A DNA stretch of 64,000 nucleotides from Ampullaceana balthica (GCA_944989445.1 CALYLW010000015.1:2814681-2878680), one strand, 5' to 3'. Shown: positions 9,987 through 22,416, counted from the stretch's first letter. A program made the numbers and translations. The notes: generated by a model not told the origin, from the sequence alone.

Positions 9987-12900
9987 TAGCAACTTTAATG
10001 GGTAAGGATATTGGCCATAATTACCGGGTGGATCATGGTGGCCGTTATAAAGAGTGGATCTTGTCTGTCCACAAAGTAGTATTATGTATGAAATAAAGAC
10101 TTCAATCATTTCTTGTAATGATCAGAACTTATGTCTAAGAAAGTAAAGAAACATTCATTTAAAAAGTATTTTGTTTTAATTCTCAGACGATAAGGAAGTC
10201 ACATTTAAAATATCATAATAAAGCTGAACTGATTATTTTAATAAATCAAGTTTTACCCTAAAGTCCTGGCAATGTAAAAATGAAAAAGAAAATGAATGAC
10301 AAACAGTAATCATTAGACCCTCTTCACAAGAAAATTCTTGTCTTTAATGAGAGCCACATATTGTTTTTTGTTTTGTTTTAATTTTGTTTTTGCATTTTAA
10401 TCACACGCATTTTGTTGTTGTTCTTTATTATATATTGTAGAATTTAGTCATTAAAGTATATTAAATTGAGAATTAAAATCTTCCTGATTTATAGGAAATT
10501 TTCATTTCATTAATAAACAATAATATATTTTTTATTTTGAGTCGTTGTCTCGTCACGTTAATTAATAATTAATGGAACACTTTTACTTAATTCATTCTAC
10601 TTCAATAATGATTTTGTTTTTTTAATCTCCCGAACTATAAGGTAAATAAATTTAATTAATTGAAACAAGACTGTAATTATAGTAACAACACATCAGTACG
10701 AGAGATTATCGTAACATCACAGTAACATCACCACATCAGGTGAGAGTTTCGCTAACTAATTTGAACAAATAAATTCCAAGCTAAAGGTCACACGCTAACG
10801 GAAGCACCCACTCCGTGCCCACTAGCGCAGTCCATCTGTCCCTTGTGTACCTAAATGTCCCCCACCCCACCCCCTTTTCCTACTCCAGTTGTCCTTAGCA
10901 CTCAGATCTCAACAAGTTTCATACATTAGCATAACGAACAGAAAATCCGAGATTCTCGCCTCGAAAGTAGCTAAAGGGAGCAAGGATATTTTCAGAATTA
11001 AGTTAAAAATTTCCAGTATAAACTGATTCTGAATGAAGAATACTAGTCACTGGCCAATGTTGATCTTTAACACAAATTTAAAGGAGATGTTCCAAAAACA
11101 TACATTTTTTAAAATCCCTTATATTAACTTCACCGGCGTCTCTGTCTCTCTCTCTCTCTCTGTCTGTCTTGGGCGGGCGGAAAATTAGAAGTAAAAAATG
11201 ACCCACTTCCCGTGATCCGATCGAGCTGAAATTTGGCACACTGACCCGTCTGACCTAACAATGCATCGTATCAAAATGTCAAATCGATCGAACGTACCGT
11301 AATTAAATTAATGCATTTTTAGTTTATCCTTATATGAGGTATGTAATTAAAATTCACGGTTTGTTATTGTTTTTTTTCCCACGTGAAATTTTGAGCTGAC
11401 GCATTGAGGCGACCCAACGAAACGACGGGGCGCTTTTGTTTACATTTTACGTGTCACTCTGAGCTCGGTCAAGCGAATCAGTGACCAGACTTTTCCCCTC
11501 TGCCCCTCCCACCCACCCCTGCCCCCCTAGGGTTATGAAGCAAACTTGAGTTAAGACAGATTCAGTCTGTAAATGTTTGAAAATAATCAATACTGTTAGT
11601 TATGACTCATATATAAGGGATTTATAGTCAAAAACTTTGTTTTTACGGGTTTGTTTTATTCTCCATCTTTGTCAGCCGAACTGGCGTCGATAAAACGGTG
11701 GAAACATTTGAGTGAAATAGTGGAGTAAAAGGGTGGACTGAGACGGATTATTATAATGAGATGACTGTCTGACGTTGGTGAATTCATAAACTTGGTTCTA
11801 GATTATTCGACAGACAATTTCAGCTTTGAATGTAAAAATAAAATGGTTTAATATTCTCTCTATCCCAATTTTTTTTTCTAAAAACTAAAATATACATGGT
11901 GAAGTGTCATGTACTATTACCTGGTCAGTTTTAGCTAAAGTTTCAAAGAACATATTTTCTCCTTGTTTAATAAAAAAAAATTTCGCATTTGAAATATAAA
12001 AATATTTTTTTTCGATTTTTGTTTGTAAGCTCGAAATGACAAGGCCCCAGGGCCGTTGCAAAGGCCCTAAGTCCGATTCTTTGTTTGAACTCTTCAAATT
12101 ACCGCCCCCCCCCGCCCCATCCCTCCACCAACTCTTAAAATTGCCGCCCCCATCCCTCCACAAAACGTTACGTGGCTAAACTATTTTTTCTCCATGTTTT
12201 GCAACACAAACCAACAGCCCCATTGCTTCCGTTTAGGTTTTTGATTACAGGAAATGAAGACTGCGTCATTGTTGAGTTTCGCTGCACCGTCTGGAAATCT
12301 TAGGAACATCTAGGACGCAATGTTTGATATTAGCAACCCTTGGCGTCATGTCCTCCGCCATTTCAATGCATGAAATTTAAGAAGCTTTCAATGGAGAATT
12401 TAAAAGGTAACCATCTGTTGTGGTAATGGCAGACAGAATAATTCGGTTGAGACTTTCTCTAAATATGTGGTTTCAGTGGAACAAAAGTGTGGGTGTTGTC
12501 TCCTGGTCTCGCTCTAGCCCCAGGGAAACGATAACCTTTATTTAGACATGGACAGTGGGGGGAGGGAGGGGGCGCATGTCGCTTGCTCTCTTGTCAGGAG
12601 ATATCTGATGTTGGCCTCTGGTCGTCTCACGATGACCTCCACAGAACTATATTAACACATTAACATAAGATTTAACCTGTATCCTTGTTCTTCAATTCTT
12701 ATTATTTGTACAGCCACACAATTCTTAACGAAAGGCCAATTAACATTGATTTGGAAAGAATGGTCTAAAATCAGCGTCAACTATAGTTTAAAGTATATAA
12801 CTGTAATAAAATATCTATTGCTACAAGAATGCAGTGTTAAAATTACATGTGAGGATCTTTTATTTAAATCGATCCTCAAATTGAAATAATATTTTACAAA

Positions 12901-15150
12901 TTGAATGTCGGCTAAATCTTTGAAAGCAATAATGGAATGCAAATTTTAAGAAAGTAGTTCGAAATAGTAACCTCATTAGCAGGAAAAATTGTAGGTTAGT
13001 AATGTCTTCATTATAACAACAACTAAGCAAAGTACGCGTGTACTTTTATTAACGTCATTGGCTAGTAATGCGCTCATTAAAACAATTCAAAAACATCATA
13101 TCAGGCTACGGATGAAGATAAGAGATTAAAATGAGATTTGATGCCTCAGGAAATATTAGATTTCATGTCATTAATATTTTACGGTGTCGAGAGTAAGTGT
13201 AAGTTAGTATCTTCAGCAAAAAATGCGTCATTGATCCTTGCAAGGACATTTCAAATATTTCAAATAGTTTTGTGACGCATTTACAGACCACCTACAACAG
13301 AACCCCCTCCTAAACACTTTGTAACAAAAAAGTTGTATTTGAACATACATTATAAAACATTTATTTTATTGATATTGAAAATTTCAGAAGAAACATTTGA
13401 CCTGAAATAGAGTTTAATAAAATTGGAAAGTTAAAACTTATCTAGCCATCAAACTCATTAATTATCTTCCACATTACACCCACAAAAATATATAAAGCTG
13501 CAAAAAATAAAAAATTTCACAAATATTTAGCTGTATTAATTTGTTAAATAATAAATGTGACATCGTCTCGGAAGACAGGAAAACACAATTTTAAAAGTTT
13601 CTTTTTTCTTTAAAATCATTGCTACCCCGCCCCCACAAAACTTTTTTCCAAATATTTGAAATGATTCTTTTATACACAGAAAATGGAGGGGAAAAGTACG
13701 CCAACCAATATTTCCTATTTTATGTCACACCATCATAATCTCAAATCTTGTAATTTTATACATGAAACGGAAATACAGGGTATCGCCTTTAAATAAAAAA
13801 ATTATTATTTAGATAGAAGAGGATTTTTAAAATAAACTTTTGGCCTATTAAAGACAGATTCCCGAATCCGCTCTATGTTCCTTGGTACTCACATTCAACG
13901 AAATATTAACGGAAGCAGGGCAGCACTTTTAGCGCAAGCATTAAAAAATGGTTGTATCATGTTGCGTTTTCCTAAGATCAGTTTGTTGCCACCATCTTTG
14001 ATTTCTCCTTTTCGTGTGAGAGAGGTTATTGAAGGTAATCTGATAACAAGGTAACCAGAGTCTTCAAAAAATGTGGGCGCACATCAATGTTTCAATTTTC
14101 ACAAACTTTCTCAGGATTTTCTGTATGGAATTTGTATTGAAATGGTATAGCAAATTGTATTGAAATGGTATATAAATTCCTCTCAGTCTGTGTTATGAAA
14201 TGAACGCCTACATGCTTCAAGAAATGAAACAAAGATTTTCACGAAGTACAATGATGATAAAATTGTCATTGATTTGTTCATTTTTTCCCCCACAACATTT
14301 TTTTTATAAATTGTGAATAGATGTTAATAGCAAACGATGAGCTGTTTCACGACAGCCTTAAACAAAACGTCACTGCCGGGGGCTAGAGGCCATCTTGGCA
14401 TATGGCTGCATGACAACTTCCTGATTGCTCCAGAAAGATTGTTTATTTTAATTTTAACAATAGAATGTTGTTTTATAACAGAGTAGAGTATGTGATTATC
14501 TCAAAACATCTAAACTTATAGTTTATGTCGTCCAAAATAAATAGTTTTTCATTAATAAATAATCAGTGTATTAAATATCAAAGTTTTTGTAAAATCATTA
14601 GTAACAAAAGGGTGCCTAAGTGCCTAAGTGCCTAAGTCACTATACACCCATTATAAAATAAAATCACATTCTAAAAGTACAAACAGATTTTAGATAGATT
14701 CAATAATTTTACCCCCACACTGTTTGATATTCTAGCATTTCAGAAATATCTAGTATCCAACATTCTTACTGTAACTTTCCAATCAACTAAACTCATCGCA
14801 TTGTCGTGAAATATTGACTACAAACCAAAAATTCAACGACCCCCGTGCACATTAGTTGTTGATGACTATACTACAAGATCCACTTTATATCATGTGATTG
14901 ACATGTGATGGTTGGCTGGTCAAATAGCTCCTAAGGACAATTTATTCCGGCCCCCTGGCTAGGGAGGGGAGGGGTCCTTAACTACTCACTTTAATAGAAA
15001 ACATTTGAAACACAGTTCACTGTCGATCGAATTTGCTATGTGACCACTCACTACACGTTCACTAGTTAAACATAGGTTACACAATTAATGGTGTGTCTTA
15101 AGTAATAGTACCCATGGAAATAAATTCATAAGCTAAATGGTGATGATGTC
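9987..15150. other. Long intron stretch without genes
   Basis: This is the remainder of the 11.2-kb intron between the last LRR and the cap. It has AT-rich sequence, a CT run at 11142-11164, a possible inverted-repeat element (11110-11626) and poly-C tracts near 12100. No splice-bounded LRR-like segment was found. Confidence 0.55.
11110..11626. mobile_element. Possible MITE with AAATCCCTTATAT inverted ends
   Basis: AAATCCCTTATATTAA at the left matches, inverted, TATATAAGGGATTT at the right, about 510 bp apart. The interior has GAGCTGAAATTTGGCACAC, a phrase common in non-autonomous repeats. Target duplication is unclear. Confidence 0.4.
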
Positions 15151-15218
15151 TCTAGTCAAATGTTCAATAACAAGGAAAATATAATAATAACATAAGGCAT
15201 TCGGAAACTAAACATAGA

Positions 15219-15797
15219 CTTACCCATCTTACCCATCTTAACCATCTTACCCATCTTACCCATCTTAACAATCTTACACATCTTACCCATCTTACACATC
15301 TTACACATCTTACCCATTTTACCCATCTTACCTATCTTACCCATCTTACACATCTTACCCATTTTACCCATCTTACCCATCTTACCCATCTTACACATCT
15401 TACCCATCTTACCCATCTTACCCATTTTACCCATCTTACCCATCTTACACATCTTACCCATCTTACCTATCTTACCCCATCTTACACATCTTACACATCT
15501 TACCCATCTTTCACATCTTACCCACCTTACCCATCTTACCCATCTTACACATCTTTCCCATCTTACACACCTTACCCACCTTACCCATCTTACTCATCTT
15601 ACACATCTTACACATCTTACCCATCTTACCCATCTTACCCATCTTACACATCTTACCCAACTTACCCATCTTACCCATCTTACCCATCTTACACATCTTA
15701 CCCATCTTACCCATGTTACCCATGTTACCCATCTTACACTCTTACACATTTTACAGATCTTACACATCTTACACATCTTACCCATCTTACACATCTT
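15219..15797. repeat. 9-bp minisatellite TTACCCATC/TTACACATC, about 64 copies
   Basis: Near-perfect 9-mers with two main variants (CCC or CAC) and a few odd-length breaks. On the gene's strand the unit reads GATGGGTAA, so GTAAG, a 5' splice-site core, recurs every nine bases. It lies about 360 bp downstream of LRR exon 11. Confidence 0.95.
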
Positions 15798-15944
15798 TGA
15801 ACGGTTGATTATATTCTAAAACTGATGTTAAATTGTGAAAATGTGTTTAACGATAACAGTCGTCACTTCATCTATCATCACAATTCAAAAATTAGTTAAT
15901 TAAATTAACTGTAAATGATTTCAAAGCTACAGCTTTCCATGGCG

Positions 15945-16046
15945 ACTCTATGAGCTATTCAAAGAATAGCGACTCTATGAGCTATTCAAAGAATAGCGAC
16001 TCTATGAGCTATTGAAAGAATAGCGGCTCTATGAGCTATTCAAAGA
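15945..16046. repeat. 27-bp tandem repeat, about 4 copies
   Basis: Copies of GCGACTCTATGAGCTATTC plus AAAGAATA lie just downstream of LRR exon 11. Confidence 0.9.
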
Positions 16047-16156
16047 TCCCTTTCAGTTTTTCCAATGTAGTGCGGGCAACAATTACATAAAAATTATTCT
16101 CTAGAACAGTAAAACATTCCAATCACATGGGCACCAAATCTTGTTGAGATACTTAC

Positions 16157-16228
16157 ACGTTGTTCCTATTGGTCATGTACATCTGGGCCGTCATTGGTAT
16201 GGTCTCCAATTCATTATTGTTGAGAAAT
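16157..16228 (-). CDS. LRR exon 11 (72 nt), last repeat before the cap
   Basis: The acceptor is TATTGTGATCAG and the donor GTAAGTATC. It encodes FLNNNELETIPMTAQMYMTN then RNN and ends GT, which joins A of the LRRCT exon to give Val. RNNVSLSFNPW across the junction is the expected transition from the last LRR into an LRRCT cap, so no repeat is missing between them. The joining intron is 11.2 kb and holds the nested hAT element. Confidence 0.93.
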
Positions 16229-16601
16229 CTGATCACAATAAATAGATTTTTGTTTTTAAATTCCTATGTTAAATAAAAAAAGATTCGTTTGACCAAAATC
16301 TCGTAAAGATAATGAAAACTTGAAAGACCTTAAATTATTTATTACTCTGAAAGTTAATCGACATTACGCTTCTGGCGTTAAAATATTTGATCTGAGAAAT
16401 AAAAGTAACGAAGCATCGGGGAGATGAAGCGGTTTTCTGGCTTTAATCTAAAAACTTCGCAAGTCAAGATAACTTATCTTTATTATTTGCTTGGACGAAA
16501 TGTAATAGCTAATTCCTTTATCAGTTGCCAAATTTAAATGAAACATGATGTGTATGTAACTTTTCAATGAAATACATGACAATAAATGATATCATTATTA
16601 C

Positions 16602-16670
16602 AGATTTTTTAGGTCCAATCCGTTGAAGACATCCGCGGAAATGTAGGACAGGCGGTTGTGTTCAATCATC
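16602..16670 (-). CDS. LRR exon 10 (69 nt)
   Basis: The acceptor is TTACCTCCACAG and the donor GTAATAATG, weaker than the other donors. It encodes MIEHNRLSYISADVFNGLDL then KN and ends CT. It is a clear LRR with the one-residue-short length also seen in exon 9. Confidence 0.92.
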
Positions 16671-16839
16671 CTGTGGAGGTAATATAATTTCTTTCATATA
16701 CATTTCTTGTTGTAACAGTAAGCAGTAGACCATAAACTTGTGTCACTATCTTATGACTGTATGGACGGATCAGCGCCGCAGTAGTTGAGTGAATTCACAT
16801 TGGAACTTGAATTTCTAAGAGGTCTGCAATCTTCTACGC

Positions 16840-17138
16840 CAGTGCTTCTCAAACCTTTTTAGTATGGCAGACCGGCAGATATTTTCACGTTAATCCAGGG
16901 ACCGGGGCACTATTGTCCCTGTACTGACGTGGTTGCGAAACGTAATTTGTTTCATTTCATTTGTTGCATTTTATGTGCTAATTGCCGAAAAAAGACATTT
17001 TCCATTCGGTTAGTATTAATGGTTGCAAATGGAGCATTATAATTATAGTTTCTGTCCTTTTTTATAATAACTGCGGACCGGTGGCAGATCGCCCACGGAT
17101 TTGCACCGGTTCGCGGACCACCACTTTGAGTAGCACTG
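16840..17138. mobile_element. hAT MITE (299 bp)
   Basis: The ends are CAGTGCTTCTCAAACC and, inverted, CAGTGCTACTCAAAG. A perfect 8-bp duplication TTCTACGC flanks it at 16832-16839 and 17139-17146. It is the same family as 59387-59571. It lies between LRR exons 9 and 10. Confidence 0.9.
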
Positions 17139-17386
17139 TTCTACGCAGTCCCTTCTGACAGTTCCCGTATTTGACGGTCACAGGAGGAAGTCCCTTGGCG
17201 TGTGCTCCTTTAAATCGGCGGCATCAAAATTATGAAACAATCTTTCGAATTTTTGAAGGAATTTGAAAAATTTAAGAAAAAAATGATGATTTTTAAAATT
17301 TATTTGATGGAGCTTTCAAACATCAGAGCGAAACGAGTATGGTATTCTAACGCAAAGAATGTTAGTGTTAAAGAAGAATTAATTCA

Positions 17387-17600
17387 TTCATGCACTCAAT
17401 CATTCACTCAATCATTCATTCATTCACTCATTAATTAATTAATTAATTCATTCATTCATTCATTCATTAACTAATTAATTAATTGATTAATTCAATAATT
17501 AATTAATTAATTCAATAATAAATTAATTCAACAATTCATTCATTCATTAATTCATTCATTCATTAATTCATTCATTCATTCTTTCATTCATTCATTCATG
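17387..17600. repeat. ATTC/ATTA simple-sequence tract
   Basis: Mixed runs of CATT and AATT tetranucleotides with no coding content. Confidence 0.9.
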
Positions 17601-17690
17601 TGTGCGTGCGTTTGTGCAATACAAATTCCACCTTGTATCGTTGTGTGTAACGTTAGTAGCCTGCAAATTGTTTCTGTTTCAGTTACTTAC

Positions 17691-17759
17691 AGTTTTTCCA
17701 GACTGTGGGGTAACTGCCAGAGACTTGTCATGACTTTAAGGTGGTTATGGCCAAGATTT
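17691..17759 (-). CDS. LRR exon 9 (69 nt)
   Basis: The acceptor is CTCGTGATTTAG and the donor GTAAGTAACT. It encodes NLGHNHLKVMTSLWQLPHSL then EK and ends CT. It is one residue shorter than the 72-nt exons. Phase and LRR spacing are kept. Confidence 0.92.
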
Positions 17760-17958
17760 CTAAATCACGAGAGAAAGAGAATTTTTTTTTAAAATTCATT
17801 AAAAAAAATTCAACCCAAAGAGTTTGGGGACACCATCTTAAAAAGTGAAATGAATTGGAAGTGTGAGCGCCTGTTAAAAATCTCTTGGAAAAAGGGGGAG
17901 GGGTGAAAAATTTAAGGTGAATGGAATCAGCAGACACTATTGACATCTTTCTCTATCA

Positions 17959-18072
<114 letters not shown>

Positions 18073-18175
18073 TAAAGAGAGAGAGAAAGAGAGAATATAT
18101 CCTGTGTAGACACTGTTTGGTGTGGTGAGTAAAGTGTTTACATTTCTATCTTAGTTGTATAGCTTGCATTTTATT

Positions 18176-19138
18176 TTGAAGTGTCTTTTGGGAGCAGGGT
18201 GGGGGCGTAGTTGAAGTGTCTTTTGGGAGCAGGGGGGGCGTAGTTGAAGTGTCTTTTGGGAGCAGAGGGGGGGCGTAGTTGAAGTGTCTTTTGGGAGCAG
18301 GGGGGGGCGTAGTTGAAGTGTCTTTTGGGAGCAGGGGGGGGCGTAGTTGAAGTGACTTTTGGGAGCAGGGGGGCGTAGTTGAAGTGTCTTTTGGGAGCAG
18401 GGGGGGCGTAGTTGAAGTGTCTTTTGGGAGCAGGGGGGGGCGTAGTTGAAGTGTCTTTTCGGAGCAGGGGGGGGCGTAGTTGAAGTGTCTTTTGGGAGCA
18501 GGGGGGCGTAGTTGAAGTGTCTTTTGGGAGCAGTGGGGGCGTAGTTGAAGTGTCTTTTGGGAGCAGGGGGGGCGTAGTTGAAGTGTCTTTTGGGAGCAGG
18601 GGGGCGTAGTTGAAGTGTCTTTTGGGAGCAGGGGGGGCGTAGTTGAAGTGTCTTTTGGGAGCAGGGGGGGGCGTAGTTGAAGTGTCTTTTGGGAGCAGGG
18701 GGGGGCGTAGTTGAAGTGTCTTTTGGGAGCAGGGGGGGGCGTAGTTGAATTGTCTTTTGGGAGCAGGGGGGCGTAGTTGAAGTGTCTTTTGGGAGCAGGG
18801 GGGGCGTAGTTGAAGTGTCTTTTGGGAGCAGGGGGGGCGTAGTTGAAGTGTCTTTTGGGAGCAGGGGGGGCGTAGTTGAAGTGTCTTTTGGGAGCAGGGG
18901 GGGCGTAGTTGAAGTGTCTTTTGGGAGCAGGGGGGCGTAGTTGAAGTGTCTTTTGGGAGCAGGGGGGGCGTAGTTGAAGTGTCTTTTGGGAGCAGGGGGG
19001 GCGTAGTTGAAGTGTCTTTTGGGAGCAGGGGGGCGTAGTTGAAGTGTCTTTTGGGAGCAGGGGGGCGTAGTTGAAGTGTCTTTTGGGAGCAGGGGGGGCG
19101 TAGTTGAAGTGTCTTTTGGGAGCAGGGGGGGGGCGTAG
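18176..19138. repeat. G-rich 34-bp minisatellite, about 28 copies
   Basis: The unit is GAAGTGTCTTTTGGGAGCAG followed by a run of 4-8 G and CGTAGTT. Copies differ almost only in G-run length. The G-rich strand is the template strand of the LRR gene, so the transcript would be C-rich here. Confidence 0.97.
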
Positions 19139-19287
19139 TTTTCTCTCTCAGTTTTCTTTCTTGTTATTTATGGTGTTTATTTAAAGTAATAATTTCATAG
19201 GTAGAAGTGAGTTTAAAAGATATTGACAGATCTGGAACCAGTGGTTCTACAGCTGATAGCAATGGGTCCTTTAAAACAACGACTTAC

Positions 19288-19359
19288 AGAAGTGTTAGAC
19301 TGTGTAAGTCAGCGAATGCCCCGTCTGGAATGTGAGTCAATTTGTTCTTAGAGAGGTTC
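19288..19359 (-). CDS. LRR exon 8 (72 nt)
   Basis: The acceptor is CTGAATATTTTCAG and the donor GTAAGTCG. It encodes NLSKNKLTHIPDGAFADLHS then LTL and ends CT. This is the closest match to the LRR consensus in the window (NLSKNKLTHIPDGAFADL). Confidence 0.96.
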
Positions 19360-20042
19360 CTGAAAATATTCAGAATGACAAGTCCGTTAAGGTGGCCGTG
19401 ACCTTGGTCAACGTGCTCCTCATCTGGAGGTTTTATAGGAGTGACTTAATTCGTTGACCTGATTGACCATATGTTTTATAGGAGTAACTTAATTAGTTTA
19501 CCTGATTGACTATATGTTTCATGAACTGACATTCCCCTCTTAACCAGTTATCATGATTAACCAAGTTTTTTGTTTAAAGTCAATAAAATTATGCAGGTTT
19601 ATTTCATTTTTGCTTTTCTCTGTTAAAGCCAAATAATAAACGCGTCACAAGTAAGTAATTATTTGTAATCACATATCAAAAATTTCAGTTTAAAAATTAA
19701 ATATAATAATTTTTTTAAAGTGCTTGTGGTATAGCCTTATTTAATTTAATTTTTAATAAAATAAATTATAATATTGATATGTGCATTTCAAACATATGGT
19801 TAAATATATGTAAAGAATATAACATTTGTTAGGTAAACAACAGATTGACTGAAAATGTCACCTTGACCAAGTTAACATGTCTGCATCAAGTCGTATCGTC
19901 GTATGTTAGTTAATCTTGTTGGGATAGATTCTCGAAGGAAAAAACAACCTTTTCCTTTACAGATTGATTACAGAATGTTTTGAAATAACGACTTAATAAG
20001 GCGTTTTGATAAATACACTATTGGATGAATTAGTTGACTTAC

Positions 20043-20114
20043 AGAGCTTGCAACTTCTTCAGTTCCCTGAAAGTCTCCTTGGCAATCATCGTGATCTGGC
20101 TGTTGGCCAAAACC
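20043..20114 (-). CDS. LRR exon 7 (72 nt)
   Basis: The acceptor is GTGTATCACATAG and the donor GTAAGTC. It encodes VLANSQITMIAKETFRELKK then LQA and ends CT, joining G to give Leu. It is a typical LRR with TFRELKKL. A 35-bp array (20228-20504) lies about 110 bases upstream in transcription. Confidence 0.94.
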
Positions 20115-20227
20115 CTATGTGATACACGGTAGATAGAAGTAAGCATTGGACAGCAGTGCCACTCGGTACACAATTAAGTCAAGTATAAAAAATGATAAAA
20201 TATCGTGAAATGTGAACATTTTCAGAC

Positions 20228-20504
20228 AGGAACCTTGTAAAGGTTTGACTAGTCCTACTGACAGGAACCTTGTCAAGGTTTGACTAGTCCTACTGACAGG
20301 AACCTTGTAAAGGTTTGACTAGTCCTACTGACAGGAACCTTGTAAAGGTTTGACTAGTCCTACTGACAGGAACCTTGTCAAGGTTTGACTAGTCCTACTG
20401 ACAGGAACCTTGTAAAGGTTTGTCTAGTCCTACTGACAGGAACCTTGTAAAGGTTTGACTAGTCCTACTGACAGGAACCTTGTAAAGGTTTGACTAGTCC
20501 TACT
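20228..20504. repeat. 35-bp minisatellite, 8 copies
   Basis: The unit is GACAGGAACCTTGTAAAGG then TTTGACTAGTCCTACT, with A/C variants at one position (GTAAAGG/GTCAAGG). AACCTTGTCAAGGTT is a near-perfect inverted repeat inside each unit. Confidence 0.95.
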
Positions 20505-20730
20505 GAAACCCCATGAAAGATGTACACATGAAACCCGTTAGATGTCTTTCTGATTAATAAGAGGCCCGTCGAATAAGAAACTATTTATTTATATATTATG
20601 TACACTAATGTAGTTAGGCAATCGCTTTAAACTGGTGGGACAAGGGCCCCGTAAATGGATAAAAAAACACTTTAAAAAAAGAAAATGGTTAAGAATATCT
20701 TGAAAGTAGTACACTACTAAACTAATTAGT

Positions 20731-21175
20731 GGTCCTAATGCGCGCCAATACCCAAAGCATGTTCTCAATTCTAAGTGAAAGACGCCTGAGATGGCTAGGA
20801 CATGTTAAAAGAATGAGCCCTGGCCGAATCCCCAAGGACCTGCTATATGGAGAACTGGCATTGGGAAAGAGGAAGACAGGTCGCCCATGTCTGCGATTTA
20901 AAGATGTCTGCCAAAGGGACATGAAAGCAGCCAGAATACGCACAAGCGACTGGGAGTGTAAGGCAGAAGACCGATCTACGTGGTGCACAGTTGTCAAAGA
21001 GGGCGTCATAGTAACCGAGGAGCGAAGGATGGAGGAGGCTACAGAAAGAAGAGCTAGGAGAAAGGCCAAAACATTTGGTAGCACAGAATTCGTGTGTAAA
21101 AGCTGTGGTAAAGACTGTCACTCAAGGATAGGACTGCACAGCCACTGGAGGAAATGCAACCCAACTCAACAGTGA
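20731..21175 (+). pseudogene. LINE ORF2 C-terminal fragment with terminal zinc finger
   Basis: The open frame has the LINE block RRLRWLGHVKRM near its start, then KDLLYGELALGKRKTGRP, and ends with a Cys2-His-Cys finger (CKSCGKDCHSRIGLHSHWRKC, quoted only in parts: CKSCGKDC and HSHWRKC). Catalytic reverse-transcriptase motifs are absent because of 5' truncation. It was found in frame to its stop at 21173-21175. The clade is not assigned. Confidence 0.85.
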
Positions 21176-21221
21176 TGCCCCTTCGTCTCGCGAGAAGGAA
21201 GGATGCCGTTAAAAAAAAAGT
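20731..21221 (+). mobile_element. 5'-truncated non-LTR retrotransposon 3' end
   Basis: About 490 bp ending in poly-A, flanked by AACTAATTAGT (20720-20730) and AACTAGTTAGT (21222-21232), an 11-bp target duplication with one mismatch. It encodes the C-terminal tail of a LINE polyprotein. It is inserted at the left edge of the 26-bp minisatellite. Confidence 0.88.
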
Positions 21222-21226
21222 AACTA

Positions 21227-22312
21227 GTTAGTACTATGAACCCACGGACTATGTTAGTACTATGAACACACGGACTATGTTAGTACTATGAACACACTGA
21301 CTATGTTAGTACTATGAAACCACATACTATGTTAGTACTATGAACAAACGGACTATGTTAGTACTATGAACACACGGACTATGTTATTACTATGAACACA
21401 CGGACTATGTTAGTACTATGAACACACGGACTATGTTAGTACTATGAACACACGGACTATGTTAGTACTATGAACACACGGACTATGTTAGTACTATGAA
21501 CACACGGACTATGTTAGTACTATGAACACACGGACTATGTTAGTACTATGAACACACGGACTATGTTAGTACTATGAACACACGGACTATGTTAGTACTA
21601 TGAACACACGGACTATGTTAGTACTATGAACACACGGACTATGTTAGTACTATGAACACACGGACTATGTTAGTACTATGAAACCACATACTATGTTAGT
21701 ACTATGAACACACGGACTATGTTAGTACTATGAACACACGGACTATGTTAGTACTATAAACACACGGACTATGTTAGTACTATGAACACACGGACTATGT
21801 TAGTACTATGAACACACGGACTATGTTAGTACTATGAACACACGGACTATGTTAGTACTATGAACACACGGACTATGTTAGTACTATGAACACACGGACT
21901 ATGTTAGTACTATGAAACCACATACTATGTTAGTACTATGAACACACGGACTATGTTAGTACTATGAACACACGGACTATGTTAGTACTATAAACACACG
22001 GACTATGTTAGTACTATGAACACACGGACTATGTTAGTACTATGAACACACGGACTATGTTAGTACTATGAACACACGGACTATGTTAGTACTATGAACA
22101 CACGGACTATGTTAGTACTATGAACACACGGACTATGTTAGTACTATGAAACCACATACTATGTTAGTACTATGAACACACGGACTATGTTAGTACTATG
22201 AACACACGGACTATGTTAGTACTATAAACACACGGACTATGTTAGTACTATGAACACACGGACTATGTTAGTACTATGAACACACGGACTATGTTAGTAC
22301 TATGAACACACT
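21227..22312. repeat. 26-bp minisatellite, about 42 copies, with 234-bp higher-order repeat
   Basis: The basic unit is GTACTATGAACACACGGACT plus ATGTTA. Marker variants AAACCACATA at 21681, 21915 and 22149, and TATAAACAC at about 21755, 21989 and 22223, each recur exactly 234 bases apart (nine units). This shows duplication in blocks. Confidence 0.97.
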
Positions 22313-22335
22313 GACCACAACTGGCCACCACTCAC

Positions 22336-22416
22336 AGATCACTCAAGCTGGCACAACCTGTAAACATGTTTGAGTTGACGGTCAGCTGGTCTCCCAGGTA
22401 GTTGTTGGCTAAATCT
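22336..22416 (-). CDS. LRR exon 6 (81 nt, 27 residues)
   Basis: The acceptor is CCTTTCATTTCAG and the donor GTGAG. It encodes DLANNYLGDQLTVNSNMFTG then CASLSD and ends CT. It is three residues longer than the usual 24-residue repeat, with the extra residues before NMFTG. It sits between two large arrays, the 26-mer on its donor side and the 62-mer on its acceptor side. Confidence 0.93.

Noticed and set aside
13884..13970. Segment with a GTGAGTAC donor on the minus strand
   Set aside because: All frames contain stops and there is no LRR pattern.
15156..15794. MGKMGKM-type ORFs on the minus strand
   Set aside because: 9-bp repeat read in frame; no independent coding evidence.
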